Source of the DNA: an uncultured Alistipes sp.
GTDB taxonomy: Bacteria; Bacteroidota; Bacteroidia; Bacteroidales; Rikenellaceae
Direction: 5' to 3'
Assembly (NCBI GenBank): GCA_949288735.1
Contig: CASELE010000001.1
Location: 62,001-126,000, forward strand
DNA: 64,000 bases
Shown here: one piece after another, positions 55,248 to 63,494 of the stretch
Position numbering within the stretch: position 1 is the stretch's first letter
Layout of the letters: every line of letters starts with the position of its first letter
Notes under the pieces: generated by a model
What the model was told of the DNA's origin: nothing
Database searches by the model: none
The model's input: only the letters and a program-made list of their open reading frames with translations
Position numbers and translations under genes: made by a program

Positions 55248-56363
55248 ATGAAACGCAACATTCTGATTACCGGAGGCGCCGGTTTCATCGGGTCGCACGT
55301 CGTGCGGCTTTTCGTCACGAAATATCCCGATTACCGGATCGTGAATCTCGACAAGCTGACCTATGCGGGGAACCTCGAGAACCTCCGCGACATCGAAGAT
55401 CGCCCCAACTACCGCTTCGAGAAGGCGGACATCTGCGACTTCGATACCGTCTGCGAACTTTTCCGCCGATACGATATCGACGGAGTCATCCACCTTGCGG
55501 CCGAGAGTCACGTTGACCGCTCGATCCGCGATCCATTCACCTTTGCCCGCACCAACGTGCTCGGTACGCTGAGTCTACTGCAGGCGGCACGGCTCTACTG
55601 GGAGGCGAAACCCGAAAAGTACGAGGGGAAGCGTTTCTACCACATTTCGACCGATGAAGTGTACGGCGCACTGGAGCTCACCCGTCCCGAAGGGGCCCGG
55701 TCCGACTTCTCGGCCCACGAGGTCTACGGCGACGAATTCTTCACCGAGGAGACCAAATACAATCCCCACAGTCCCTACTCGGCCTCGAAGGCGTCGTCAG
55801 ACCACTTCGTCCGGGCCTTCCACGATACCTACGGTATGCCGACCGTCGTTACGAACTGCTCGAACAACTACGGCCCGTATCAGTTTCCCGAAAAACTCAT
55901 TCCGTTATTCATCAACAACATACGTCACGAAAAGCCGCTCCCCGTCTACGGTCGCGGCGAGAACGTGCGCGACTGGCTCTACGTCGAGGACCACGCCCGT
56001 GCCATCGATCTCATCTTCCATAAGGGCAAGGTGGCCGATACATATAATATCGGCGGATTCAACGAATGGCGCAACATCGACCTCATCCGCGTCCTTGTCC
56101 GCACGGTGGATAGGCTGCTCGGACGGCCCGAGGGCGCTTCGGAGAGACTCATCACCTTCGTGACCGACCGTGCCGGCCACGACCTGCGCTACGCCATCGA
56201 CTCGCGCAAGCTGAAGAACGAACTGGGTTGGGAGCCTTCGCTCCAGTTCGAGGAGGGAATCGAGAAGACGGTACGCTGGTATCTAGAACACCAGGAATGG
56301 ATGGACCGCATCACCTCGGGCGAATACGAGCTTTACTACGAAACGATGTACCGCTACAGATAG
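55248..56363 (+). CDS. rfbB: dTDP-glucose 4,6-dehydratase
   Basis: 371 residues. Converts dTDP-glucose to dTDP-4-keto-6-deoxyglucose. The extended-SDR start ILITGGAGFIGSHVV, LAAESHVDRSI, HISTDEVYG (catalytic Asp-Glu) and YSASKASSDH (Tyr-x3-Lys) are all present. The order rfbA-C-D-B is common in Bacteroidota. The open frame upstream of 55248 is shadow of rfbD. Confidence 0.97.
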   Translation: MKRNILITGGAGFIGSHVVRLFVTKYPDYRIVNLDKLTYAGNLENLRDIEDRPNYRFEKADICDFDTVCELFRRYDIDGVIHLAAESHVDRSIRDPFTFARTNVLGTLSLLQAARLYWEAKPEKYEGKRFYHISTDEVYGALELTRPEGARSDFSAHEVYGDEFFTEETKYNPHSPYSASKASSDHFVRAFHDTYGMPTVVTNCSNNYGPYQFPEKLIPLFINNIRHEKPLPVYGRGENVRDWLYVEDHARAIDLIFHKGKVADTYNIGGFNEWRNIDLIRVLVRTVDRLLGRPEGASERLITFVTDRAGHDLRYAIDSRKLKNELGWEPSLQFEEGIEKTVRWYLEHQEWMDRITSGEYELYYETMYRYR

Positions 56364-56400
56364 GAGCGTTTAACGAATACGAAACAAAGTGAAGGAGAAG

Positions 56401-58896
56401 ATGATGAAGAAATTGGCCGTCGCGTTCGTTGCCCTGCTCGCGTGCTGGGGCACCGCATCGGCCCAGGCCGTTTCGGATGCACAGGCAATCCAGTATGCCA
56501 TCGAATGCAAGAACCGGGGCATGTCCACCGAGCAGACGATCCGCACCCTGCAATCCAAAGGGGTGACAATCGCCCAGATGCAGCGTCTGAAGTCGCAATA
56601 CGACAGCGGACAGCTCTCGTCGGCAATGCACGGGGCGGCGTCCGGACAGCAACACTACGCCGGAACGGGTTCGGCGGCAACGGTATCCGCGACCGCACAG
56701 CATACCATGCGTACGGGTATGAATGCCGGAAGTTCTGCAACGGGATACGGCATGGGGGCATCGCACGGCGGCCTCTTCGGCGGATCGAATCTCTTCTCCT
56801 CGCGACGGCCTCTGCTGCTGACGCGCAAGGACTCGGTCAACCGCATCTACGGTCACGACATCTTCGGCGGCGAGCAGGCCGTATCGTTCGCCCCCAACAT
56901 CCAGACGGCGACTCCCGAGAGCTACGTCGTGGGGCCGGGCGACTATCTCGGCATCTCGGTATTCGGCGCGACCGAAACCGACATCTCGCAGAGTATATCG
57001 CCCGACGGAACGATCTACGTACGGGGCATCGGTCCCATCCCCGTACAGGGACTGACCATTGGACAGTTGCGCACGAAACTCAAGAAGGAACTCTCGCGCA
57101 TCTTCGGAGGTCTGGCCGACGGCAGCACTTCGCTCGACATCACGCTCAACGACCTGCGCAGCATACAGGTACACGTCATGGGCGAGGTGGAGTTCCCGGG
57201 GTCCTATACCCTGCCGTCTCTCGCCACCGCTTTCCATGCGCTCTACGCGGCGGGCGGCTCGACGGACGAGGGTACGATCCGCAGCATACGCGTGATGCGC
57301 GACAACAAAGTGGCGGGCGAGGTGGACCTCTACAAGTTCCTGACCACGGGCGACAAGTCGGGCGACATCGCGTTGCAGGACGGCGACGTGGTGCTCGTGA
57401 CACCCTACGTGCATCTGGTCTCCATACCCGAAGGTGTGAAGCGTCCCATGCGCTACGAGATGATTCCGGGCGAGACGCTCGACGACGCCGTGACCTATGC
57501 CGGCGGCTTCACCAACGATGCCTACCGTTCGGCGCTCAGCGTCGTGCGGCAGGACGACATGGGTCTCAAGGTCTTCCATGTCGAGGAGCCCGAATACGGC
57601 TCTTTCGAACTGGCCGACGGTGACAGCATCGTCATCGGCCGCCGCTATCAGCGCGCCGAGAACCAGGTGGATATCGGCGGTGCGGTCTACAACCCCGGAG
57701 TCTACGCCATCGACGATAACGTACGAAGCGTGAAGCAGCTCATCGCCGCAGCCGGCGGCGTGCGCGAAGACGCCTTCCTTGACCGTGCGCTCATCCAGCG
57801 CGAAATGGAGGACTGGACGCTCGAGATGGAGTCGATCGATCTCGGAAAGCTCCTGGCAGGAGAAATCGCCGACATGGAGCTCCGTCCCAACGACAAGGTA
57901 TACGTCCCCTCCAAGAATTCGCTGCGCGAAAAGTACGAGGTATCCATCAGCGGTCCCGTACAGAAGCCGGGCGACTACTCCTATGCCGAAGGGATGACGA
58001 TCAAGGATCTGATCGTACGGGCCGGCGGCCTGCTCGAATCCGCATCGCTCGTAAAGGTCGATGTGTCGCGCCGCATCAAGCTGCCCCACAGTACCGAATA
58101 TTCGCCCCAGCGCTCCGAAATATTCACCGTATCGCTCGGCAACGGGCTTGGGGACGGCACGGGCGACGACTTCGTGCTGGAGCCGTTCGACCAGGTCTTC
58201 ATCCGCAAGTCGCCGGCATACAACACGCAGAATACCGTCACACTCAACGGAGAGGTGCTCTTCGCCGGTTCCTATGCCCTCGAGAGTTCCAACGTGCGAA
58301 TCTCGGAGATCCTCGCCAAGGCGGGCGGCATCACGCCGGCAGGCTTCCTCGAAGGGGCCTCGCTCGAACGCCTCATGACGCCCGAAGAGCAGAAGAGGAT
58401 GGACGAGGTGATTTCCATCCTCACGCGTCAGGCCAGCCGCGGCGATTCGGTGGATTCGCGCGTCTTCGACAAGGCACGCTACTACAGCGTCGGCTTCGAC
58501 CTGCAGGAGGCGCTCAAGAATCCCGGTTCTCCGGCCGACATCATCCTGCAGCCGGGCGACGTCATCACCGTGCCGCAGTACAACGGTACGGTACAGATCC
58601 TCGGCGCCGTGCTCTACCCCAACGCCGTGGCCTACGAAAAGGGCAAACGGCTCGACCAGTACGTGAAGGCCGCGGGCGGCTACAGCTCGCTGGCCCGCAA
58701 AAACAAGGTATTCGTCCTCTACATGAACGGTACGGCTGCCACCGGCCGCAACGCGAAGATCGTTCCGGGTTGCAAGATCGTCGTACCGATGAAGTCGCGC
58801 GTGGGCTACATGGGAGTCGCCGACGTGCTCAGCATCGCATCGTCCACCGCATCGCTCGCATCGGTCGTTGCCTCGATGGTCACACTCATCAAATAA
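56401..58896 (+). CDS. Wza-type polysaccharide export protein with multiple SLBB domains
   Basis: 831 residues. A signal peptide (LAVAFVALLACWGTASAQ) is followed by a variable Gln/Gly-rich part (about 50-125). A Poly_export domain follows at about 175-260 (SYVVGPGDYLGISVFG, SPDGTIYVRGIGPIPVQGLTI). A series of about six SLBB-like domains (VHVMGEVEFPGSYTLP, VDIGGAVYNPGVYAID, VSISGPVQKPGDYSY, VTLNGEVLFAGSYALE, VQILGAVLYPNAVAY) runs to the C-terminal ASSTASLASVVAS helix. This is the outer-membrane pore for capsule or exopolysaccharide. Start: AAGGAG at 56392-56397 favours ATG 56401 or 56404 over the GTG at 56389. Confidence 0.93.
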   Translation: MMKKLAVAFVALLACWGTASAQAVSDAQAIQYAIECKNRGMSTEQTIRTLQSKGVTIAQMQRLKSQYDSGQLSSAMHGAASGQQHYAGTGSAATVSATAQHTMRTGMNAGSSATGYGMGASHGGLFGGSNLFSSRRPLLLTRKDSVNRIYGHDIFGGEQAVSFAPNIQTATPESYVVGPGDYLGISVFGATETDISQSISPDGTIYVRGIGPIPVQGLTIGQLRTKLKKELSRIFGGLADGSTSLDITLNDLRSIQVHVMGEVEFPGSYTLPSLATAFHALYAAGGSTDEGTIRSIRVMRDNKVAGEVDLYKFLTTGDKSGDIALQDGDVVLVTPYVHLVSIPEGVKRPMRYEMIPGETLDDAVTYAGGFTNDAYRSALSVVRQDDMGLKVFHVEEPEYGSFELADGDSIVIGRRYQRAENQVDIGGAVYNPGVYAIDDNVRSVKQLIAAAGGVREDAFLDRALIQREMEDWTLEMESIDLGKLLAGEIADMELRPNDKVYVPSKNSLREKYEVSISGPVQKPGDYSYAEGMTIKDLIVRAGGLLESASLVKVDVSRRIKLPHSTEYSPQRSEIFTVSLGNGLGDGTGDDFVLEPFDQVFIRKSPAYNTQNTVTLNGEVLFAGSYALESSNVRISEILAKAGGITPAGFLEGASLERLMTPEEQKRMDEVISILTRQASRGDSVDSRVFDKARYYSVGFDLQEALKNPGSPADIILQPGDVITVPQYNGTVQILGAVLYPNAVAYEKGKRLDQYVKAAGGYSSLARKNKVFVLYMNGTAATGRNAKIVPGCKIVVPMKSRVGYMGVADVLSIASSTASLASVVASMVTLIK

Positions 58897-58905
58897 CCGA
58901 CTGAC

Positions 58906-60051
58906 ATGAACAGAAATACGGAATCCCCGCAGAAGCCGGAACAGCGCGACGAGGCGCAGGATATCGACCTCGTCGAACTGCTGCGCCGGCTGTGGTGCAG
59001 CCGCCGGCTCATACTGAAAATCACCGGCATCTGTTTCGTGATCGGCCTGCTGCTGGCCATCTTCGGCAGCAAGGAGTACACGGCCGGCTGCCAGTTCGTG
59101 CCGCAGACCAAGAGCAACATGGCGTCGAGCGGCATGGCGTCGCTGGCCGCGCTGGCGGGCGTCAACATAAGCAGCCTGATGGGCAGCGACCAGCTCATCT
59201 CGCCGATGGTCTACCCCAACGTGATGAACAGCACGGCCTACCGCCGCGACCTGCTCCGTACCGAGATACATCTCGAAGGCGAGGAGGAGCCCGTCACGCT
59301 GCTCACCTATCTCTCCGACAAGAAGTACCGCAAGCTGTCGGTCGGCGGAGCGATTCTGAAGTACACCATCGGCCTGCCCGGAGTGATTATCCGGGCCATC
59401 AAGGGCGATCCCGACGAACGGGATTCGACGCTCGCCGGCAACGGGGGCGACTACCCCTTCATCGTGCTGACGAAGGAGGAGCGCAAGGCTATTCGCGCGC
59501 TGAAGAAGATCGTCACGATGAAGGTTGAAGAGAAGAAGGGCTACGTCGTCATGCTGGCCCACATGCCCGAAGCGCGTGCCGCCGCCGAAGTGGCCGAGAG
59601 TGCCGTACAGCTGCTGCAGCAATACATCACCGACTTCAAGCTGCAGAAGGTGCAGGGTAACCTCGACTTCATCCAGGCTCGCTACGAGGAGACGCGGCAG
59701 GAGTACGAACGCATACAGGAGTACCGGGCCGCATACATGGATGCCAACCAAGGGCTCTCCACGAACCGGGCCACCACGACGGTCGAGAAGCTCGACAACG
59801 AGTACAACCTCGCTTTCGACCTTTATCAAAGCATGGCCTCGCAGTTGGAGCAGGCACGCATACACGTGAAGGAGACGACTCCCGTATTCACCTTCATCGA
59901 CCCCGTGACCATGCCCGTCAGACCCTCCAAGCCACGGCGGATGATGACGCTCGTCGGCTTCACCTTCTTCGGTCTCGTGCTCGGCTGCGGATATGTATTC
60001 GCACGCCCCGCACTGCAGCAGATCTTCGGCGAAGAGAAACGGGAAGAGTAG
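58906..60051 (+). CDS. Wzz/chain-length-determinant-family inner-membrane protein
   Basis: 381 residues. Transmembrane helices at about 38-55 (ITGICFVIGLLLAIFG) and about 345-365 (LVGFTFFGLVLGCGYVFA) flank a periplasmic region with a coiled coil at about 235-325. PVRPSKPRRMM before the second helix is the proline-rich Wzz motif. No tyrosine-kinase domain. It would set polysaccharide chain length or link the inner-membrane machinery to the exporter encoded 9 bp upstream. Confidence 0.9.
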   Translation: MNRNTESPQKPEQRDEAQDIDLVELLRRLWCSRRLILKITGICFVIGLLLAIFGSKEYTAGCQFVPQTKSNMASSGMASLAALAGVNISSLMGSDQLISPMVYPNVMNSTAYRRDLLRTEIHLEGEEEPVTLLTYLSDKKYRKLSVGGAILKYTIGLPGVIIRAIKGDPDERDSTLAGNGGDYPFIVLTKEERKAIRALKKIVTMKVEEKKGYVVMLAHMPEARAAAEVAESAVQLLQQYITDFKLQKVQGNLDFIQARYEETRQEYERIQEYRAAYMDANQGLSTNRATTTVEKLDNEYNLAFDLYQSMASQLEQARIHVKETTPVFTFIDPVTMPVRPSKPRRMMTLVGFTFFGLVLGCGYVFARPALQQIFGEEKREE

Positions 60052-60056
60052 TTCAG

Positions 60057-61217
60057 ATGGCACGTAAAGAGCCGAAGCAGAGGAACACGGCACGCATCTC
60101 CCCGGGCGGGGAGGAGCAGAGGCGCGTCACGGCAGAGGAGCTGCTGCTCCGGCTCGTCGCGGCAGGACTGCATCCCGCCGCAGCGGTCGACACGGCGGGA
60201 TGGCCCCCGGCCGACACCGCGCCCTGGAGGGAGATCTACCGTCTCTCGGCCGCACAGGGGGTTCTGGCCGTTGCCTACGATGCCGCTCTGCGACTGCCGG
60301 CAGCACTAAGGCCGCCGAAGGAGGTGCTCATACCGTGGGCCGTGAATACCGACCGCATCGAGCACGCGTACGGACGTCGCGCGGAGGCGCTGGAGACGCT
60401 GACTGCCTTCTATGCACGCCACGGCATGCGCCTCATGTTGCTGAAGGGTACGGGTCTCGCATCGCTCTACCCCATTCCTGCCCATCGTCCGTGCGGCGAC
60501 ATCGACATCTGGCTCTTCGGCCGGCAACGCGAAGCAGACCGTCTGATGGAAAAGGAGCTGGGCATACGCATCGACCGTGACGTACATCATCACACGGTCT
60601 TTACCTGCAAGGGTGTGCCGGTCGAGAACCACTTCGATTTTCTGAACATCTGGTCGCACCGCTCGAACCGCAGGCTGGAGCATCAGCTGCGCCGCTACGC
60701 CGATGACGAGGGGGTGCAGCTCGCCGTCGGAAAAGAGCGCGTATGGCTCCCCTCGCCCGACTTCAATGCGCTCTATCTGATGCGGCACATGGCCGTCCAC
60801 TTCGCAGCGGTCGAAATAGGACTGCGACATATCGCCGACTGGGCCCTCTTTCTCGAACACGACGGAGACCGTGTAAACTGGACGGAGATACGCCGGATCT
60901 ACGAACAGGAGAACATGCACCGCTTCGCCGATGCCGTGACGCAGCTCTGCGTCGAATGGCTGGGTGTTCCCGCGGCCAGGTGCTACGACTATACCCGTGA
61001 CGCCGAGCTTGCCGACCGTATCCTGCACGAGACGCTCCACCCCGCCTTTGCGGAAAAGCATCCGCAGGGCGGACTTCTTGCACCGGCGCTCTTCAAACTG
61101 CGCCGCTGGTGGGCCAACCGCTGGAAGCACCGTCTGGTCTACAGCGACTCGCTCGCCGGCAGTTTCGCGTGGCTCTGCTGGGCGCATCTGATCCGCCCCA
61201 AAAGCATCGTCAAATAG
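60057..61217 (+). CDS. Nucleotidyltransferase-family protein (NTP_transf_5-like)
   Basis: 386 residues. The central block LMLLKGTGLASLYPIPAHRPCGDIDIWL matches the NTP_transf_5 / nucleotidyltransferase-fold family; the GDIDIW Asp residues would bind metal. Proteins of this kind sit in polysaccharide clusters of Bacteroidota and probably transfer a nucleotide- or phospho-group, but no reaction is established here. The first 20 residues are basic. Ends the operon at the hairpin 61225-61253. Confidence 0.82.
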   Translation: MARKEPKQRNTARISPGGEEQRRVTAEELLLRLVAAGLHPAAAVDTAGWPPADTAPWREIYRLSAAQGVLAVAYDAALRLPAALRPPKEVLIPWAVNTDRIEHAYGRRAEALETLTAFYARHGMRLMLLKGTGLASLYPIPAHRPCGDIDIWLFGRQREADRLMEKELGIRIDRDVHHHTVFTCKGVPVENHFDFLNIWSHRSNRRLEHQLRRYADDEGVQLAVGKERVWLPSPDFNALYLMRHMAVHFAAVEIGLRHIADWALFLEHDGDRVNWTEIRRIYEQENMHRFADAVTQLCVEWLGVPAARCYDYTRDAELADRILHETLHPAFAEKHPQGGLLAPALFKLRRWWANRWKHRLVYSDSLAGSFAWLCWAHLIRPKSIVK

Positions 61218-61224
61218 ACTCGGC

Positions 61225-61253
61225 TCCATCGCGGCGCGGAGTGCCGCGATGGA
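61225..61253. terminator. Hairpin between the polysaccharide operon and convergent ybaK
   Basis: An 11-bp perfect stem (61225-61235 / 61243-61253) with a 7-nt loop, 8 bp after the + stop and 11 bp before the ybaK stop. Likely bidirectional terminator. Confidence 0.78.
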
Positions 61254-61263
61254 AGACTGAAGA

Positions 61264-61797
61264 TTACGGCTCCGCCACTCCGTCGTCGTGCTTCGGCCGG
61301 CTGAGGGGGGCGAGATGCGCCCCCGTGCAGTCGATCAGGTCGGCCGGAGCCAGCCGCAGCTGCAGGCCGCGTACGCCGGCGCTCACGTAGAGAAAGGCAT
61401 GCTCCGCAGCCGTTTCGTGGATGTAGGTCGGAAAGCGCTTCTTCATCCCGATGGGCGAACATCCGCCCCTGATGTATCCGGTCAGAGGCAGCAGCTCGCG
61501 CACGGGGACCAGGTCGGCCTTCTTGTTGCCCGAGATCCGCGCGGCGGCCTTGAGGTCCACCTCGTGGTCGCCCGGAACGACGCAGACGAAACATCCCGTC
61601 CGATCGCCGCGCAGGACGAGCGTTTTGAATACGGTCGCCACATCCTCGCCGAGCTGCGCCGCGACATGCCCGGCATCGAGATGCTCCTCGTCCACCTCGT
61701 AGGGCACGAGTTCGTAGGGTATCTTCGCCCGGTCGAGAAGCCGTGCCGCATTCGTCTTGTCGGGGCGGCCTCCCCGCATTTCGCCCGTATGTTTCAT
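61264..61797 (-). CDS. ybaK: Cys-tRNA(Pro)/aminoacyl-tRNA deacylase YbaK/EbsC family
   Basis: 177 residues. Removes wrongly attached amino acids (Cys from tRNA-Pro in YbaK). The core matches the YbaK fold: YELVPYEVDEEHLDAGHVA, TVFKTLVLRGD with the conserved Lys of FKTLV, and GGCSPIGMKKRFPTYI. The start at 61797 lies after the -7 box and gives the normal N-terminus; the longer frame to 61884 would cross that box. Confidence 0.92.
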   Translation of the reverse strand: MKHTGEMRGGRPDKTNAARLLDRAKIPYELVPYEVDEEHLDAGHVAAQLGEDVATVFKTLVLRGDRTGCFVCVVPGDHEVDLKAAARISGNKKADLVPVRELLPLTGYIRGGCSPIGMKKRFPTYIHETAAEHAFLYVSAGVRGLQLRLAPADLIDCTGAHLAPLSRPKHDDGVAEP

Positions 61798-61819
61798 GTG
61801 ATCTGCCGGTATTTTCGCA

Positions 61820-61827
61820 CAAAGATA
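61820..61827 (-). promoter_or_regulatory. -7 box TATCTTTG for ybaK
   Basis: Exact TAnnTTTG match on the minus strand, 22 nt before the ATG. No -33 TTG at the right spacing. Confidence 0.5.
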
Positions 61828-61901
61828 GGCGCTTCCGCGCAACGACGGTGCGCAGGACGTCGAAAAACGCCGGACAAGGCGCACCGAGCCCGGTATTTGC
61901 G

Positions 61902-61909
61902 TATCTTTG
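61902..61909 (+). promoter_or_regulatory. -7 box TATCTTTG immediately before the HAD phosphatase gene
   Basis: Exact match ending only four bases before the ATG at 61914, so a transcript from it would be leaderless or nearly so. Confidence 0.45.
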
Positions 61910-61913
61910 CGCC

Positions 61914-62582
61914 ATGATCCGAGGAATCCTATTCGATATGGACGGCGTGCTGGTGGACAATACCGCCGTGCACGTCGAGGCGTTCGGCCTCTTCTGCCGC
62001 CGCTACGGCGTGACGGACTGGGAGCAGAAGCTCGCCTCGGCCTACGGTATGGGTAACGACGACATCCTGCGGCTGCTCCTGCCCGCCGGGCTCATCCGCT
62101 CACGCGGACTCCGCGCCCTGGCCGAAGAGAAGGAGGCGCTCTACCGCTCGCTCTATGCACCGACCATCCGTCCCGTGGCGGGTTTGCGCGAACTGCTCGC
62201 CGCCCTGCACGATCGGGGTCTGCCCTGCGCCGTCGGGTCGTCGGGGCCACGTGCCAACGTCGACTTCGTGCTCGACGCATGCGGCGTGCGGCCCTACTTC
62301 ACGGCCATCGTGGACGGCGACCGAGTCGCCCGCTGCAAGCCCGACCCGGAGATATACCTCTCAGCCGCGGCCGAACTGGGTGTACGGCCGTCCGAATGCC
62401 TCGTCTTCGAGGATGCTCCCGCGGGCATCGAATCGGCCCGGCGCGCCGGCGTCGGACGGATCGTTGCGCTCGCCACCTCGCTCCCGGCCGAAGAGCTGCA
62501 TGCCTCGGCGCCCGACCGGATCATCGCCGATTTTACCGAGACGGGGAGTCTCGAAGAGCTCCTGACACCTGCTAACTCCTGA
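61914..62582 (+). CDS. HAD-superfamily phosphatase (beta-phosphoglucomutase-like)
   Basis: 222 residues. HAD motif I is GILFDMDGVLVDN, motif II VGSSGPR, motif III lysine in RCKPDPEIYL and motif IV FEDAPAGIESA, all intact. A helical cap (about 18-85) with EAFGLFCRRYG matches the beta-PGM/phosphatase subgroup. Substrate unknown, probably a small sugar phosphate. The start at 61914 is dictated by the DMDGV motif; no earlier in-frame start makes sense. The DUF486 gene follows 4 bp later. Confidence 0.9.
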   Translation: MIRGILFDMDGVLVDNTAVHVEAFGLFCRRYGVTDWEQKLASAYGMGNDDILRLLLPAGLIRSRGLRALAEEKEALYRSLYAPTIRPVAGLRELLAALHDRGLPCAVGSSGPRANVDFVLDACGVRPYFTAIVDGDRVARCKPDPEIYLSAAAELGVRPSECLVFEDAPAGIESARRAGVGRIVALATSLPAEELHASAPDRIIADFTETGSLEELLTPANS

Positions 62583-62586
62583 TCGT

Positions 62587-62949
62587 ATGAGAGGTCTGCT
62601 CGCCATTGCACTGCTCGTCGTATCCAACGCCTTCATGACGCTCGCCTGGTACGGCCACATCGCCTTCCGCTCGAAACTCGAACGCTTCGGCATCGTTGCC
62701 GTCGTGCTCGTCAGCTGGGGCATCGCCCTGTTCGAATACTGTTTCCAGGTACCGGCCAATCGAATCGGCAGCGTACAGTTCGGCGGACCCTTCACGCTCT
62801 GGGAGCTGAAGGTAATCCAGGAGGTGGTATCGCTTTGCGTCTTCACGCTATTCGCCGTGCTTGTCATGAAATCCGAACCGTTGCGGTGGAACCACCTGGC
62901 CGGCTTCTGCTGCCTTGTGCTCGCCGTCTGGTTCGTCTTCCGTAAATAG
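62587..62949 (+). CDS. DMT-superfamily small membrane protein (DUF486)
   Basis: 120 residues with four hydrophobic segments. The pattern (VVSNAFMTLAWYGHI, ISWGIALFEYCFQVPANRIG-like, TLWELKVIQEVVSLCVFTLF) is typical of DUF486, a half-size relative of drug/metabolite transporters. It lies 4 bp after the HAD gene and is probably co-transcribed. Function unproven. Confidence 0.9.
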   Translation: MRGLLAIALLVVSNAFMTLAWYGHIAFRSKLERFGIVAVVLVSWGIALFEYCFQVPANRIGSVQFGGPFTLWELKVIQEVVSLCVFTLFAVLVMKSEPLRWNHLAGFCCLVLAVWFVFRK

Positions 62950-62966
62950 CCCGGAACGAAAGCGAA

Positions 62967-63000
62967 GCGTCCGGCACCGGGAACAACCGGTGCCGGACGC
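62967..63000. terminator. Perfect 14-bp hairpin between DUF486 and convergent yqeY genes
   Basis: Arms 62967-62980 and 62987-63000 pair perfectly around a 6-nt loop. No T-run; placed exactly between converging genes. Confidence 0.78.
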
Positions 63001-63022
63001 TCTCCGCATACCGCCGAAAGAT

Positions 63023-63472
63023 TTAGGCCAGCAGCCTCTTCACCTCCTCTGCAATACGCCGGCCGTCGGCACGGCCCGCCAGACGTTTCGAAGCTATGCC
63101 CATCACACGCCCCATGTCGCGCGCCGACGCGGCTCCGCACTCGGCGACAATGCTCCGCAACGCGTCGACGAGCTCCTCGTCGGTGAGCGGCCGCGGCAGG
63201 AATTCGCGCATTACGGCTACCTGTGCAAGCTCTTCGGCCGCCAGATCCTCGCGGCCCTGCTCCCGGTAGATGGCTGCCGACTCCTCGCCCTGTTTGGCAA
63301 GTTTCGAGATGATCTTCACCACCTCTTCGTCCGGCAGTTCGTCGATTCCGGGGCCGGCGGTCTTCGCCTCGATAAGATACTTCTTGATGTTGCGCAGTGT
63401 CGTCGTGCGCACGGCGTCCCTGGCCTTCATGGCTTCCATGATACCGCGGGAAATAGTCTGCTCCAATGACAT
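63023..63472 (-). CDS. yqeY: GatB/YqeY-domain protein
   Basis: 149 residues, the usual size of stand-alone YqeY proteins that share the tRNA-binding tail domain of GatB/GatE. Segments MEAMKARDAVRTTTLRNIKKYL and VMREFLPRPLTDEELVDAL plus MGRVMGIASKRLAGRADGR are diagnostic. Thought to assist tRNA-related amidation but lacking catalytic parts. The upstream gene on this strand ends 22 bp before its ATG. Confidence 0.93.
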   Translation of the reverse strand: MSLEQTISRGIMEAMKARDAVRTTTLRNIKKYLIEAKTAGPGIDELPDEEVVKIISKLAKQGEESAAIYREQGREDLAAEELAQVAVMREFLPRPLTDEELVDALRSIVAECGAASARDMGRVMGIASKRLAGRADGRRIAEEVKRLLA

Positions 63473-63494
63473 GATACTGTTTATTTTATCGGGT

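Noticed and set aside
56311..60093. 1260-codon frame on the - strand
   Set aside because: Antisense to the Wza-type exporter and Wzz genes, which have unmistakable SLBB and Wzz features; His/Arg-rich shadow sequence.
53808..61217. Complete capsule locus
   Set aside because: No Wzx, Wzy or sugar glycosyltransferase genes are present between the rfb genes and the terminator.
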